A stretch of 64,000 bases of DNA, taken from the NCBI GenBank assembly GCA_037833965.1, contig AP031352.1, positions 6,614,501-6,678,500 of the forward strand. Direction: 5' to 3'. Positions 47,655 through 60,269 of the stretch are shown in pieces; position 1 is the first letter of the stretch, and every line of letters starts with the position of its first letter. This DNA comes from Marchantia polymorpha subsp. ruderalis (taxonomy: Eukaryota > Streptophyta > Marchantiopsida > Marchantiales > Marchantiaceae). The position numbers and the translations under genes are program-made. Under the pieces are notes generated by a model. That model did no database searches, was not told the origin of the DNA, and was given only the letters and a program-made list of their open reading frames with translations.

Positions 47655-47876
47655 CTACGTCTCCGTTCGAGTTCCACGATACGATGGTCGAAACCTGCTA
47701 CTGGTAGTCGATCGTGATGCATGCATTTTTCGGTCTATTAGTTCTAGATAAGCCATCCTGACATTCACACTCTCCTTGCTAAACAAGACTTCAAGGCGTT
47801 CACTGGAACTGACTCCTCGTGAGCGATGCTCACGCATTGCCAGGGATTTCTTTGCAAGGGCTTGACATTTCAGCAC
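47655..47876 (-). other. Exon-like open frame of unknown nature
   Basis: A 73-codon frame with a coding-like mix of Lys, Arg, Glu, Ser and Leu (KKSLAMREHRSRGVSSSERL, then VRMAYLELIDRK). It faintly resembles the helical tail of trihelix or transposase-associated plant proteins. I find no partner exons, so it may be a relic. Low confidence. Confidence 0.2.
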
Positions 47877-50123
47877 ACTGGTGATGGCCTGGACTTCTTG
47901 TCACAAATGGAGCTCCATACTATCATCTCGTCTCATTCTCACCGATCTGGCTGATCAACATCAAGATCCATGTCTCCCTGTATCGAAGAAAAGCTTTTCT
48001 ACACCAACAAGTAGGGATTGCTAGTACGTCCAAAATGTAATAAAGTGAGTGCTAACACTTGCCAGTCATCTTGACCCTAAAAATCTTCAAAGGTGTATGC
48101 ATGTAGTCAAATGTTGAGATGATTTTAGTATTCTAAAATGAAAACACTACAGTTTATCGAAGTCAATCCAACCATCAGTGTAAAATGAAGAAACATGAAT
48201 CATTAAACTAGACATATCAAACGCCACTAAACAGCCTACCTTGTACATAATACCTTATTTAGCACCAGATTGCTCACTCTGCCACTCCACATTTCACCTG
48301 GATACATGACTTTGTCTAGTTAATCCATCAGAGGGCTTTGGATTGTCTACCACAACAAAGAACGGGGTCACGTAGCACCTATGCTCAAGCGAGAACTCAT
48401 CCAGTCAATACTATAATGAAAGAAGATAGATTTCAAAACTTTTAGAAATCAGCATAAAACTTCACAAAAAAGCATGCATAATCAGCCATATGCCCGTGAC
48501 TCAATCAAATATTATAGATTCTGAAACTTGGTACAAAACTCCACACTCGAACCTTTTAACAGAAAAATATTCGCATAGTATTAATCGAATTTACAGAATG
48601 CAACGACTGATACGTGCAAGATGCCATAGAAACCAAACAAGCTAAATGCGATCCAGTCATACAGTACCTAAGATAAGAAGGCTAGAATGGCGAAAGATTG
48701 GTTGTCATCACAGAATGGTCAAGGGACTGTACATCCACAAGTTAATTACCGTACAAAGAAACATAAATGTCTGTTTCAAACAAACACAGAACAATTTATC
48801 CAACGTACACATCATAGCTCCTCTCTATGCAGCCAAATTAATCACCACAGAAAAATGACTTGCACCTTCTGGAACCAATAATCTTTCGCATGTCTTTTAT
48901 TGTTGAATAAAAGTAAAATTGAATGCCTGAAGTTTTATTTGAAGTTTTATTCGAAGTTTTTAAGAGCATTCCCATCGAGCAGAAGAAAAGACCGTAATCA
49001 ACTCAACCTTGTGGCATTGAGACACAATTGGCCGATGAGATATGTTGCCACATTCTCCTAAAAAAAGTACATTTGGCAATGTAACATGACTTCGGATGAT
49101 TTCAGTTTTCAAATGATTTCTTTGCTGCTTACATTAAATCTCAGCTTGGGATGAAGAGAAAGTTGTACTTCAAAGCATTAGAGACGTGGACGCATACCTG
49201 TTCGTGATTTGTAAGGCGTTAGAACCTCCATGAGCGTAAGGTGAGCATGATATCCCATGCACATTGTCTTCTTCTCGTCTTGCTTTTGTACTGCAAAAAT
49301 ACTCAACATGTGTTATTTATCCCCTATAACCTTTTTACCCATTCTAGGTAATCGAAGGAAGCTCAGGGGAGCCTGTTAGCCAAAAGAGAACCAGTGAAAC
49401 GATTTTTTTATAACATACTTGTATGCAGTCAGTTTCTGAGTAGCTGCATTTATTTGATCAAGATTTGGCCCAGAAACCCCTTCCAGAAGCAAACATGCAA
49501 CGCTACTATCCAATATTGAGAAATGGTACAGATATCAACCCTGTGGCACCAAAAGGGTCAAAAAATTAAAAACACATTACCATTCATTCACTCACTAGGA
49601 AAAAGATCCAAAAGACCTTCTCCTAGGTACTGCCTAAACACTAGAACCATGAAGAATGACGTCCCTAATATAACTACCTCACACATTATCTGAATATTGC
49701 GGGGAATCTGCAGCCTCGGAGGTCAACCCCCACAACATTAAGAAATACCTCATGTGCAAGCATGGTTATAATAGTCACTCGCTTAAATAACGTAAATACA
49801 GCTAATTTCGTCTCCTTAAAAAATATAAAATGCAAACTTTTCAAAAACGTTAATTTAGACTATACAGTCTCCTTAAAAAATAAATTTTAGGTTAATTTAG
49901 TGTACTAAAACTTAATTTAGGCCAATTAAAACTTTAAAAACTTTTATTTAGGTTACTTTAGTCTATTAAAAATTTTAATTAAACAAATTTACTTTAAAAA
50001 ATAATAATTTCTAATTAAAACTTAAAATAAAAAAATTCTCAACTCCTCATTGGTTGAAACACGTAAGTGCCAAATCGCATCTACCTTAATTTACTCGCCC
50101 ACTCACTAGATAGATTAGGTAAT
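47877..50123. other. AT-rich intergenic DNA
   Basis: No gene, RNA gene or repeat of note. The last part, from about 49800, is dominated by runs such as TTAAAAA and TAATTTAGG-like words. Confidence 0.55.
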
Positions 50124-50151
50124 TTAGGCGACCGTATATACGGTCGCCTAA
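50124..50151. repeat. Perfect 28-bp palindrome
   Basis: TTAGGCGACCGTAT is followed directly by its exact reverse complement with no loop. It marks the change from AT-rich DNA to a GC-richer segment. It could be a cruciform-forming site or the junction of two inverted element ends. Confidence 0.85.
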
Positions 50152-50492
50152 TACAACCATGCCTGCTCATGTGTCAAAATGTCCCATACGACGCATGATA
50201 CGTCTTATATACTGTCTCATATCCACGCATGTGCCGTATAGCCATACGGTACAAAGGTCGACGTAAACTGGCTGACCCCTCTTGCGGCGAAGCGGATGGT
50301 GCAGGTTGCGGTGCCCGTCCACGAGCCAGGCAAGCCGAATTGTTTGAGCTAGACACGCCGAATTGATTCGGCAACCGTGCACTGAAGAATGCCGCAGCGG
50401 CAGGGCGATGGAGATGAAGCATCTGAATGATATCAACTCTTCAAATCTTCGAGTTCACGAGTGCTGAACTATGGCCTCAGGCTGCTGAGGGC
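50152..50492. other. Unassigned GC-richer segment
   Basis: The minus strand is open in two frames at 50167-50436, with Arg/His/Cys-rich content and no known domain. A second short foldback, CCGTATAGCCATACGG, lies near 50232-50247. It may be part of an uncharacterised element bordered by the palindrome. Confidence 0.3.
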
Positions 50493-50818
50493 GGTCATGC
50501 TGGCACGAAATTGTACAGTTCATGTATCGTTTAGCTGGATCCATTTCGTTGCACCTTCTACTCCTCGACATCTTCCTGAATTTGTACAGTAATCAAGACC
50601 TTGAAAAATTAAAATTGCAAGCATGGGTATCGAGGGAAACGCTCGCAAGACGGGCAGTCATGCGGGCACGAAATTGTACAGTTCATGTATCGTTTGGCCG
50701 GATCCAGTTTCGTTGCACCTTCTACTCCTCGACATCTTCCTGAATTTGTACAGTAATCAAGATCCTGATAGTTTAAATTGCAAGCATGGGTATCGAGGGA
50801 AACGCTCGCAAGAAGGGC
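50493..50818. repeat. Tandem duplication, two 163-bp units
   Basis: CACGAAATTGTACAGTTCAT occurs at 50504 and again at 50667, and the similarity runs through CCTTCTACTCCTCGACATCT to GGTATCGAGGGAAACGCTCG in both units. The copies differ at a handful of positions, for example near 50565-50620 versus 50760-50775. The unit itself has no clear coding role. Confidence 0.85.
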
Positions 50819-51945
50819 TCCGTCGAACATCGTCGAAAAGAATCGCCGAAATCGTTGGCGGGGACTTGCGAGCATGAAGCATCGGTATTAAGCATCCACT
50901 GGCCAAGTCACGACGCTCTTTACCACATGAGAAGGAAAAGATGTGGATAGCAACAGCGAATGTCGTCCTTATACCATCCCGTCTTCGGAAACAACTCACT
51001 TGCAGCTCGATTGCCAGTCAGGAGTACGGGACGGAAAACGCAGTGAATCCCAGTTGCGGCCCGAATCTTCCCTGCAATGCATGGATCATGCACGAACGTC
51101 GACAACTGTCTGTCTTCAAATACTGCAAGGTTCGGAATGGCATGTTTCTCAAGCAGTCAAGTGAACCCTCTGTGGAACACAAACTCTCTCCCTAAGCCCT
51201 AACGTCGAACTTTTCACCACCAAGAGGATCGGTCCTTAGGACAGTATACATGTTTAGTCAAGGTACTCCCAGCGTGTGAATTATGCTCCAAGAGCCCGTC
51301 ATAATCTCAACATATCTCTACACACTGAATATACAGCTGGAAATGCTCGTAATCCGAACATTCTCGCGATGGGAGAGCACGGAAAAGCAGACGACGCGTA
51401 TACCGCTGAGTCGGGATTTCTTCAGCCCGGGTGGGCTGCAGAAATTCTCGATTCTGTCAGTGCACAGCGGAGGGACAGATCTTGCGTGTGTATTTGGGGA
51501 GGGCCCGATAAACAACCAAAACATGGACGATTGCAGGAGCTGGGTCCATTGTACTGCGTTCATGTTTCCGTCAACTGACGGACGAACTGTCGTGCTCGCT
51601 TACAAACCAAGTAACCGTGAGTAAACTTTAGGGTTTCCACGCGTCCCCACCATGCTGCTTCCTGCCACTGGGCAAATTCAGTTCCAGCGTAGGTCCAAGA
51701 TTGCATTCTGGTTTGGCTGAGAAACTGGGAGCAGCCGCAGCAGCACCGATCCCCCTGCTGCCAGGAAATAGTAGAATTCTTCAGAGAAAGGTTTCTGCTG
51801 TCGAGGCCTTTTTGACTGAATGTCGGTGGTAAATTGTCGGCGAGGGTTTTGTGAGAGCAGGTGGTGGTGGTGATATTCATCGATCAGAGCGTGCAGGGTT
51901 TTGGGTTGGTGAAGGTTTAGAGGAGAAGAGAATTGGTGGGAAGTC
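50819..51945. other. Intergenic DNA and leader of the mitochondrial gene
   Basis: Short frames on both strands and no domain. From about 51640 the sequence becomes purine/pyrimidine-skewed like the other leaders. The first good ATG of the next gene is at 51946 (AGTCATGGCC). Confidence 0.4.
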
Positions 51946-54900
51946 ATGGCCATGGTCAGGCGAATTGTGGTGTTTCCGGTCCTTGGTCGACGCTGGGCAT
52001 TCACTGCTGTCCTTCCGACTGGCTGTGATGGGAAGAGTCTGCCTGCTGGAAGCTTGAGGAATCTTCTGGACACCTTACGTTCCACGCCACAAAACAGCGA
52101 TCGTGTCGAGCTGCTCACCCAATATTTTTCTGATAAGGTTCTAGCCTGAGTTCGCCTTCTTTCTCCTTCTTTCTCCTTATCTTGGATGATCGCTGCTGCC
52201 TCAGCTGTGAAGCCTGGACCAGATTTCTGTACTTTCCTCTTGTTTCTGGAGCAATCCGATCACTCTTAGCTTGCAACTATGTATTCTTGACTCAAAAGTG
52301 ATACAATTCCAGCCCGCTAAACCTCTAAGTTTCAATTGCAGAGAGCTCGCATCAAAATCACAGTAGCAGCCTAGTGTATGAAATTGAATTATACTTGTTT
52401 CTTGTGTCCATCTTATAATTCTAAAGGTCAACTTCACATTTCTCATGATGTGTATACTTCCGGCCGTAACCAGCATTTGAAAGAACACTAGTACTCTCGT
52501 TTTCAGCCCGTGACAATCATCAAGCGTGGCCCCTCATTGTACGAAATGTAATAGACAGTTAGCTGGTAAGCATACATCAGTGTACAATGTAGCATGTCAC
52601 CGTCGAGAATTTCATGAATTTGTTGTGATCACCCTTGGCCGATTGTTCAGGTAAGTAGCAAGCTGCTCCAGACCTGTGATTCCTGTTGATCTAAGTAACT
52701 TTGGACACATATCTCCTTTCGCATTTTGTTGATGCAGATGTACGAGAAATTTACTGCATGGGAAGCTACACCAGAAGGCAGCTTTCGCAACCGATTACAT
52801 AGGTAGGCTTTATATTGTATTCTTCCAAAGCTCACTTTGAGTTGTACCTCAGTATTAGGGCCCCGGCCCTGATAATGAGCTGGATGCATTCAATTGAGTA
52901 CGTCGGATGTTGTTCGTGAATCTTACTCCGTTCTGGATAGAACCTAGCTTTCTGTCAGAGCTACATATCGTAGACTTACAACGTGCTCACATATGCTAGG
53001 AGTGAACATCAAGTTCACTGTTTAGCAACCGTGCGGCTTCGGAGACTTATGCACCGCCGAATGCACTCAGACGTCTTATTTAAATGGATCCGTGTTTCAT
53101 ATTCTGTGAGAACCTGTGTGCTCTCGACGCTTGTCTGGTCGTTCGGTTGCTGCGCTGATGTTTGGGTTTATGCTGTTCCGTACAGCTATCTTGGTTCATG
53201 CCTTGCTCGTGAGTTTTAGCTTAATGGTTTAGCCTATAATCTGTTTCTCCAGTAAAAGAAGCTATTTACTACTTGCTGCTCAGTTGAAAGCTAAGCCAAG
53301 TTCAACACATTTACACGATATGTTGGTAGGATCCAAATGACAAGCCATGCTTTTCTATTTTACTCTACTGATTCTTCACAATCATCTTTATTAAGATTCG
53401 TACTTGCATGTACTAATGACATGTTGTGTGCAGTATAGGACAGAGAATGCTCTCTCGGTTAGGTCCGACTGAGACTTTCCTGAAAGCTATCCCGAAGGAT
53501 GCAGGGCTCGTGGAGATTGTTTACCCATATGAGTAAGTATCATGGAAAACATTTGTCACATGTTTTATACATTGTGAAAATAGGTAGTTGTGCTGCAACT
53601 GATTGAGTTTTCGCAAACTCAAACATCAGCGGTTAGTTTGCCACACTGGAGAGAGAATAGTGCGTTTAACTTGATAGCTAGTTGTTGCCATTAGTGTTCT
53701 TTTTGCTTGTGAGCGACGCTCGTTCCTTTACTTCTTCGACTTGATCTTTGAGTTATTATGTCGAGCGTTGGCTATGTCGCTTTGCGAATCGATGATTTCT
53801 ATCTTGCAGCAGTATAAATTCAAGGCTGGTGCGTCGAAGAGTCAGACATCTTGCTATCAGGTACCAACTTATGCTATGTTATCGGTTGTTGAATCGTTAT
53901 TTTTTTGGTTGAAGTTGTGAACAATGTCAAAGAAGAGAAGCCTGTGCCCGTCAACATATCTGTGATCGGAACTAACACAGTTGGATACATTTGAATCCAT
54001 GTGCAGTGGTGAAGTGGTTCATCGCAGATACATGTATGGATCGATTGCTCTTCTTCCTTTTGCCGTAGTTCTGGGGGTGAGTGATTGACTCGTCAACTTC
54101 AAGTGGAGGCACTGGACGCCTTGACTTATTTTCCTTCTTTTCAGCTTCTCTGGGTGGTATTGGGAGACACCTAGTAATGGCTATAACTTTTTTGAAACCA
54201 AGAAGTGTCGTTGAACTAACGTTTAGATTGCAGGTTCTTCCCTTGCCCAATGTGGTCTTGGCTTGGAACTTGTTTCGTGCGTACTCTCATTGGCGCGCTC
54301 TGCAGGTACGTTTTAACCGCTGGCTTTCTGAAGTTGACGTTGGATTATACCTGCTGAACCTGGAAGTCTAAATATCCAGCTAATCCGCATGCTTTTAGCG
54401 CTTGCAACGAGCGCCAGGCCTTCGTTCACTGTTATTACATGAAGCTTTGATTACCCTCACTGGTTTTAAAGTACTACAAACTGTGCTCGGCTGCTTGCCG
54501 ACAAGATATTGAATTGTATATTCTGCTGGCTGGGGGCTGCACAGGGAAGTAGGAGACTCAATTTTCTGGTGACAGAATCTAGCTCTGCATCAGATGATGC
54601 GATCACTGGAAAGCAAGGAGAACAAAGTAACACCTTTAAGAGCGACCTCTCTCCAGATCACAAAACTCAAAGGAACGAGACGACACATTGGGTGAGGTTT
54701 GAACTTATCACTAGATAAGTTTCGAACGTGGAGTTTATAATTGGTCCTTGTGGTGGTCAAACTTTTTGGTGATGTCGCCCTGATTTGACAGCATTGTTTG
54801 CAGGTATTGCTACCTTCAAAGAAATTGGATACGCTAATTAAACTCTCGAACGTTCCGAGGGACGCGATTACTGATGGGACCGTTGCAGAAATTTGCAAAG

Positions 54901-54971
54901 AGTACCCACTGGATCCTCTTGAAATCATGAAGTGGAGAGACCAGAAACTTGCGATCAAATCCTTTCGTTAA
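51946..54971 (+). CDS. Mitochondrial K+/H+ exchange-related family protein (8 exons)
   Basis: Exons read: 51946-52137, 52738-52802, 53434-53532, 53810-53860, 54007-54076, 54234-54305, 54545-54691, 54804-54971; 287 residues, GT-AG and in phase. The layout matches the Mit_KHE1-type family, known from yeast genes needed for mitochondrial K+/H+ exchange: an N-terminal VVFPVLGRRWAFTAV strand; TAWEATPEGSFRNRLH; GQRMLSRLGPTETFLKAIPK; basic RLVRRRVRHLAIRSGEVVHR; hydrophobic YMYGSIALLPFAVVLGVLPL; then PNVVLAWNLFRAYSHWRALQG. The C-terminus is polar and ends in an EYPLDPLEIMKWRDQKLA segment. The family is expected in the inner mitochondrial membrane; the exact activity in plants is unknown to me. The fourth exon has two possible acceptors three bases apart (GCAGCAG), predicting isoforms with or without one Ser. 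Confidence 0.88.
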
Positions 54972-56640
54972 CATATCAGGTGATGTTTTTTGTCAACAAA
55001 TAGGACTTTCCAGATCGCATCACAAAAGACGTCTGAAGGATAGTCGAGCTCACTCCCATACTTAGAGCCGTGAAGTTTAGGCCAATATTATCCGTTATTG
55101 ACGCAAAGGCAACGAGCGCACTTGGGCTATGTTCACTTGGTAATTTTTATTCAGTGATAAACACGAAAAAGTTCAGTGTATTTTTCACCTGGCTTGAGTT
55201 GAGTTTTAGGCATCAGGCTCGTATATTTATTATGTCTTCGTCTTCTCAAAGAGTGATTCTTGGCAACGCTCGTAATAGCTGTCACTATGTATATGGTATG
55301 GTGTGGTAGTGAATTCCACCTGTTACTACTGTTCTCGTGTACAACTTTGTTCGTGTCGCAGGAATGGCAAGCGCTACATGGAACCTAATTCGAGCCGTGA
55401 ACGTTGTACATGTAGTTGGATTTCTTCACGGTAACGTTGAAAAACGGTAGCCACTGTCGATAACAGTGATGACCTTCACTTGAGAGTTGCTGGTGTAGTC
55501 TAGCAAATTTTTTAATTCCTTTTTTCAACTTCGACTCATTTTAGCGCTCTCAAGTATTTTTTTTTGCTTCTTGAAGGCACTGTTCTTGCAGAAACTGCCA
55601 ACTAGGTAGTTTGGATTTGGTATTTTTATTGTCACCGTGAGAGTGTACTGTATTGATGGTGGTCTTTATCGTTGGTATTCTTATGACTGGGCTCAGTAGG
55701 GTCTCTGGAGTAGGTAATAATTGTACTACACGAAAGAGTAATAAAATTGGTCTGTGATCCAAAGCAGACTAAGGCATTACGCAACGTTTTCATTGTGTCT
55801 CATGTTGTCGGTGGTAGCTTTCACTCCGTGTCTTGTTCGGTAGTCCTTATATTGCACGCATCATCACTGTTAGTTTACACCACTGTTTGTGAGGAAGGTT
55901 GCTAATTTTCTCTCGATTTAAGCATATTCAGGAAGCACTTTTGCTTTAGTTGTCTTCCTTGATGGACGGATTGCACAGGCACAAGAAATGAAGTTGCGTA
56001 GTATTATCTAATAGAAAAACTTATGAACAACATAATTAGAATCATGGAATATATGATCGATGTACCTAAAATTAATTTAAGTTTGTTATAAGTTGTATAT
56101 ATATATGATTCACTATTTCACGATAATTATATATATGACTACAGATATTATCAATTCAATTTTTTTATAAATTATAGAAATAAGTGAGTAGGGTGGAAAA
56201 AGAAACCCACATTGTGGGAAGATTAGTTTTCTTTAATAAATGTGTTCTTTTTATATATCAATTGTATTTTATTTGTATTATTTGAAATTATCCCAGTAAA
56301 ATAAAAGTGAATCTATAAATCTAGAATATCGTGTCGAGCCCTCATCCAAAAGTTTTATTACATCATCTAAGTGTTTGGATGCTTCATGGAATCTAAAAGT
56401 GAACTAATTCTAGAGATTTATTTTCATGTATTGTATTTACTTTCCTAAGAAATGTCGGATCTCTTGATAAACAGCGAACATTAGTACCTTTTTCCTCGCT
56501 AAACTGTCTAACAGAATGTATTTGGAAACTGTATGAAATTATGAATGGTTTCGTTTTCAAGATATTTTCTACATACATAATTTCCTACATAAGCACAACC
56601 ACTACACTTCCCATTCAGATTAGAGCTTCGCAACTGTAGG
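54972..56640. other. 3' flank and AT-rich spacer
   Basis: Short frames only. From about 55980 the DNA is strongly AT-rich with (AT)n runs near 56095-56140. No gene or RNA gene seen. Confidence 0.55.
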
Positions 56641-56659
56641 TACACAAGTAATTTCACGA

Positions 56660-56850
56660 ACATAAGTAAAGGCAAAGGAGCAGAAGTGACGAGAATCGGC
56701 CGCGCACACTGTTTTGACAGTCGCTTCAACGGCGCACACTGTTTTGACAGTCGCTTCAACGGCCAGACGCTGCTGACTCTGGACAGTCCCGGCAAGAAGA
56801 CCAAGGCGATGAGTAGCCACACAACAGGAGGAACAACGCTCTCGAACAAG
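56660..56850 (-). pseudogene. Fragment of an ankyrin/PGG gene
   Basis: The minus strand encodes VVWLLIALVFLPGLSRVSSV, then WPLKRLSKQCA, closely matching the C-terminal membrane part of the ankyrin/PGG gene at 58123-60269 (VVWLLIASVFLRGLSRVSSV). The nucleotide match covers about 165 bp and stops abruptly on both sides. A 30-bp unit is duplicated in tandem inside it (56701-56730 and 56731-56760), repeating LKRLSKQCA. No other parts of the gene are near, so it is a truncated copy. Confidence 0.8.
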
Positions 56851-58122
56851 AGGAACGCTCTCGAACTGCTTAACAACGCTCTCGACTGCAAGAGGAATCA
56901 TTCTTTGGATACTTACAACATTTATACAGGGTGAAAGTTTTACTTATCAGGTTTCACAATATTATAATAAATATTTGATGTAATCAATTAATGTCATTAA
57001 AATTAATTTATATTTTCAATTTTTATGTAGTAAGATATAAATTTTCACTTGCTTTTACAGATACAAAAATATTAAAAATTATTATATGATTATAATAATC
57101 CATTTATAATTGGATCAATCTAAATTATTTAGAAAACTAATTTTAATAAAAAAATAATTCACAATTATTACAATATCAATAAATATATTTAAAATCAATA
57201 TAATATATCAAATTAGTTTATAGAAATTCAATTACATAGTTAAACTTCCGGATAATTACATACATTGGTTCTAAAGTTTTACTTCACTCCTAAGAATTGT
57301 CACTAACACGAGTTTGGGTGATATTTAGCGGATTATATACATATATGTGTATTATATACATACATGGTAGCGTATCTATAAAAGAGTTAACTTATCATTT
57401 CGCGAATAGTATCATTCTTGATAACTTGTCTTCGAATTCAAATATGAGACTATTTGGCGAATCTGCTAAATGTTTAACATATTATTTGGAGTATATTATC
57501 AATCTTGATGATTTGTCTTTTAATTCAAATATATGATTGTTTTTAGTAAGAGTAACCTCAGGTCTCAGATGTAATGCAGTTGTAAAGCAGTGCTATAAAT
57601 TGTGGAAAGTGAACAAACAAAACTAATTTCTCCGAGATAAATCAGAATTATAAATTATGAAAAATGAACAAACAGAGCTGAAGAAATTAATTGCTTGATT
57701 TGTGTCTTTTCTCACCTACAAAACGGTTGAAACAACAAAATGAAAATAACGTAACAAGAAACAATAAACAATATCATACGGTGGGATTATGTGGACAAAT
57801 AGATTTTGATAAATTGAGGTTACAAAACTAACATTTCCATTTTTCTTGTGTTTCTACTAGAGCAAGGTACAGGGGAGTGCAAATATGACGAGCGAGCTAT
57901 TGCAAGGAAAACATTGGGTACCGAGGGGGAGTCAAGGCAGGATACGATTCCACTTCATGTTTGGGGCGAACTGGAAGTTAGACTGGATTGAAGTAAGAGC
58001 AATAAACAATCAAATTCAAATTTTTTTTTGAAAAATTTTGTTGAATACATATCTATTAGACACTATCATGCCTAATGATTTTAACTTATAATTTTTCATT
58101 TTTTTGCACTATTGGAAAGATG
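56851..58122. other. AT-rich spacer
   Basis: No gene. It has short related words such as AACTTGTCTTCGAATTCAAATATGA near 57421 and a similar stretch near 57508, too diverged to define a repeat. Confidence 0.5.
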
Positions 58123-60269
58123 TCAGTAATAAGAAATGATACTATTGGGAGGTCGAAATCTGAAAAATAAAAATTCATTTTCCTTTTGGAATAATCGCAA
58201 ATAATTAAAGAAAGAATTGCGATTAGTGGCTAACCGAGTGAACTTCTTTAGGTTCAACTTAACTTTTTCCCACCATTCTTCTTGACTCGGTATTACCAAC
58301 CCTTGTTCTGCTAACCTAAAATGAAGCATCTTACGCGATTCTTCATGACTCGGTTCACTCGATCTAAAAGGAAAAAGAGAATCTCTTTCTATGCAAAATT
58401 GTCTGCACGAGTCCGTAGTTGGAAACTGTATATTCCGATGATTAGATAGAAATGCACTACTGGACAAATATGCAACACCACTAAAGTCTACGGGCAGCGC
58501 GGAGAGCCTCAACTGTTCGTAGAAAACTAAAGAGTTTTCACTGCGCGCTCGCAAAGGAGCAGAAGGTGACGAGAATAGCCGCGCATACCATTTCAACAAG
58601 CGCTTCGACGGCCAGACGCTGCTGACTCTGGACAGGCCCCGCAAGAACACCGACGCGATGAGCAGCCACACCACGCCCCCGACGATCGTCGTGGCCGTCA
58701 TGTTGGCCTCCAGGTCGCCGACCGTGGTCATGGACGCGAACCCCGCTGCGCCGAACGCCCCCAGCACGAACGCGGCCGACACCAACAACAGGAAGGCCGT
58801 CACGGCCAACCAGTCGCGAACTCGCGCCACAGCGTCCTCTATGAACAAGTCCGCTCCGGCCATGACGGTAAACGAGAAGCACAAGCTGTTGAAGATGGTC
58901 GTGATCCTTTTCGTGTGGTCGTCCTGGTCGCCCAGCGGAGGTTGCAGCCATCCTCCGTACGTCACGCTGGCGATGAGGGCCGCGCCTACCAGAATGGCGT
59001 TGGCGGCGTCCACGTACACCTGTCGATCGCGATACATACGATCGATTCTCTTCTCCACCCTTGGATCCGACGTGACAACGCCCTCCAGTTCCAGCATTGT
59101 TTCCCGTCTCTGCACGTCGCCTACGGTCGACCGCGCCGCTGCATGCATGTGGTGAACTACGGTCTTACCGTCGACATCCTTCTCGTCGAGTTTGATTTTT
59201 CTTTTCAGGAGAAGGGTGACGACGCCCGGCGCGCCGACGTGTACGGCCCAATGGAGCGGTGTGTAACCACAGCAGTCCTTCGCGTTCAGGTCTATGGAGT
59301 TCGTAACGAGGATTGTAACCACGTCCGTCGCAAGGGTCTCCCGTTGCCCGGGACACCGAGCGTATGACAAGTGCAGTGGCGTGCGATGAGAAAAGTCACC
59401 CATGTTGACAAACGCGGAGCAAGAGGGGCTTTGGACGAGGACATTCACCAGACTTTCAGACTCCATGAGGACAGCATAGTGCAAAGGAGTCAGGCCATAA
59501 ACATCTCTGTGACCTTTTTCTTCAAAATGTGAATCAAATTCGTCTAGGTTCTCCTGCTCTACCAGTAAATATTCAGCTGTATCTTTATGTCTATTTATCA
59601 CAGCAACATGGAGGGGCGTGCGCAAAAATATTAATGACCCGAGATTCATCAGCATAGCTTTCAGCCGTTTGAGAATAGCATGAGACAGCTTGCCATAGGA
59701 GAATCTTTAAATTTATCTTCTACTGGAACTATTTTTAAGATATTTGTTTTGTCAATATCTGTTTATACAACTTCAGAGAATTTTAGCTTTAAAAACTCTA
59801 GAATATTATCTTCATCTTCCAATTTAACATAACGTTTACACGTTTGGATGAGTAATTTGAAAATAAAGACAGATAGATCAGGATCCTCATCTATTGGGTC
59901 AAACAATCTAAAGTGAGTTAAATCCCGAACAAAGTCAATTTCACCTCGTTCAATGGCTTTGTGAAGAAAACGGTTTTCAAATAAAATATCCGTTAGGACT
60001 TCAACATTCCTTTCCCTACTCGCCTCTCTGAGTATAGACTCCCAATTTTCTCTCCACGGTAAAAATGTCGGAGGAGGTGAAGGTGGAGCAGCAGCCCCGA
60101 CAACGACTTCGTCCCGGTCCTCTTCTTCGCTGGAAATCTCCTCCAGCTCGTCTCTCGTCTCTTCTTCCCTGACAATCTCGTCCTGCTCATCTCTTCTTCG
60201 GCTCTCTCCATGGAGTCTCCGCCCTTCACAAACCCATCTTTTCTCTCCGATCAGAGAGGAGAAACTCAA
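58123..60269 (-). CDS. Ankyrin-repeat protein with a PGG-type membrane domain; start codon not found
   Basis: Exon A 60269-59769 joins exon B at about 59688-58123 in phase 0, giving 688 codons; the acceptor at 59689 is my best choice, not certain. The N-terminal 65 residues are charged, then Pro-rich (PPSPPPTFLPW). Ankyrin repeats follow: TPLHVAVINRHKDTAEYLL, LTPLHYAVLMESESLVNVLV, TPLHLSYARC and YTPLHWAVHVGAPGVVTLLL. A PGG-type domain with ASVTYGGWLQPPLG begins a region with about four membrane segments. Proteins of this type sit in plant membranes and several act in immunity or stress; the role here is unknown. The open frame begins with TTG after an in-frame TGA and has no ATG before the ankyrin repeats. 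An upstream exon joined at the CAG near 60280, a non-AUG start, or decay are all possible. The PGG half is much GC-richer than the rest. Confidence 0.75.
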
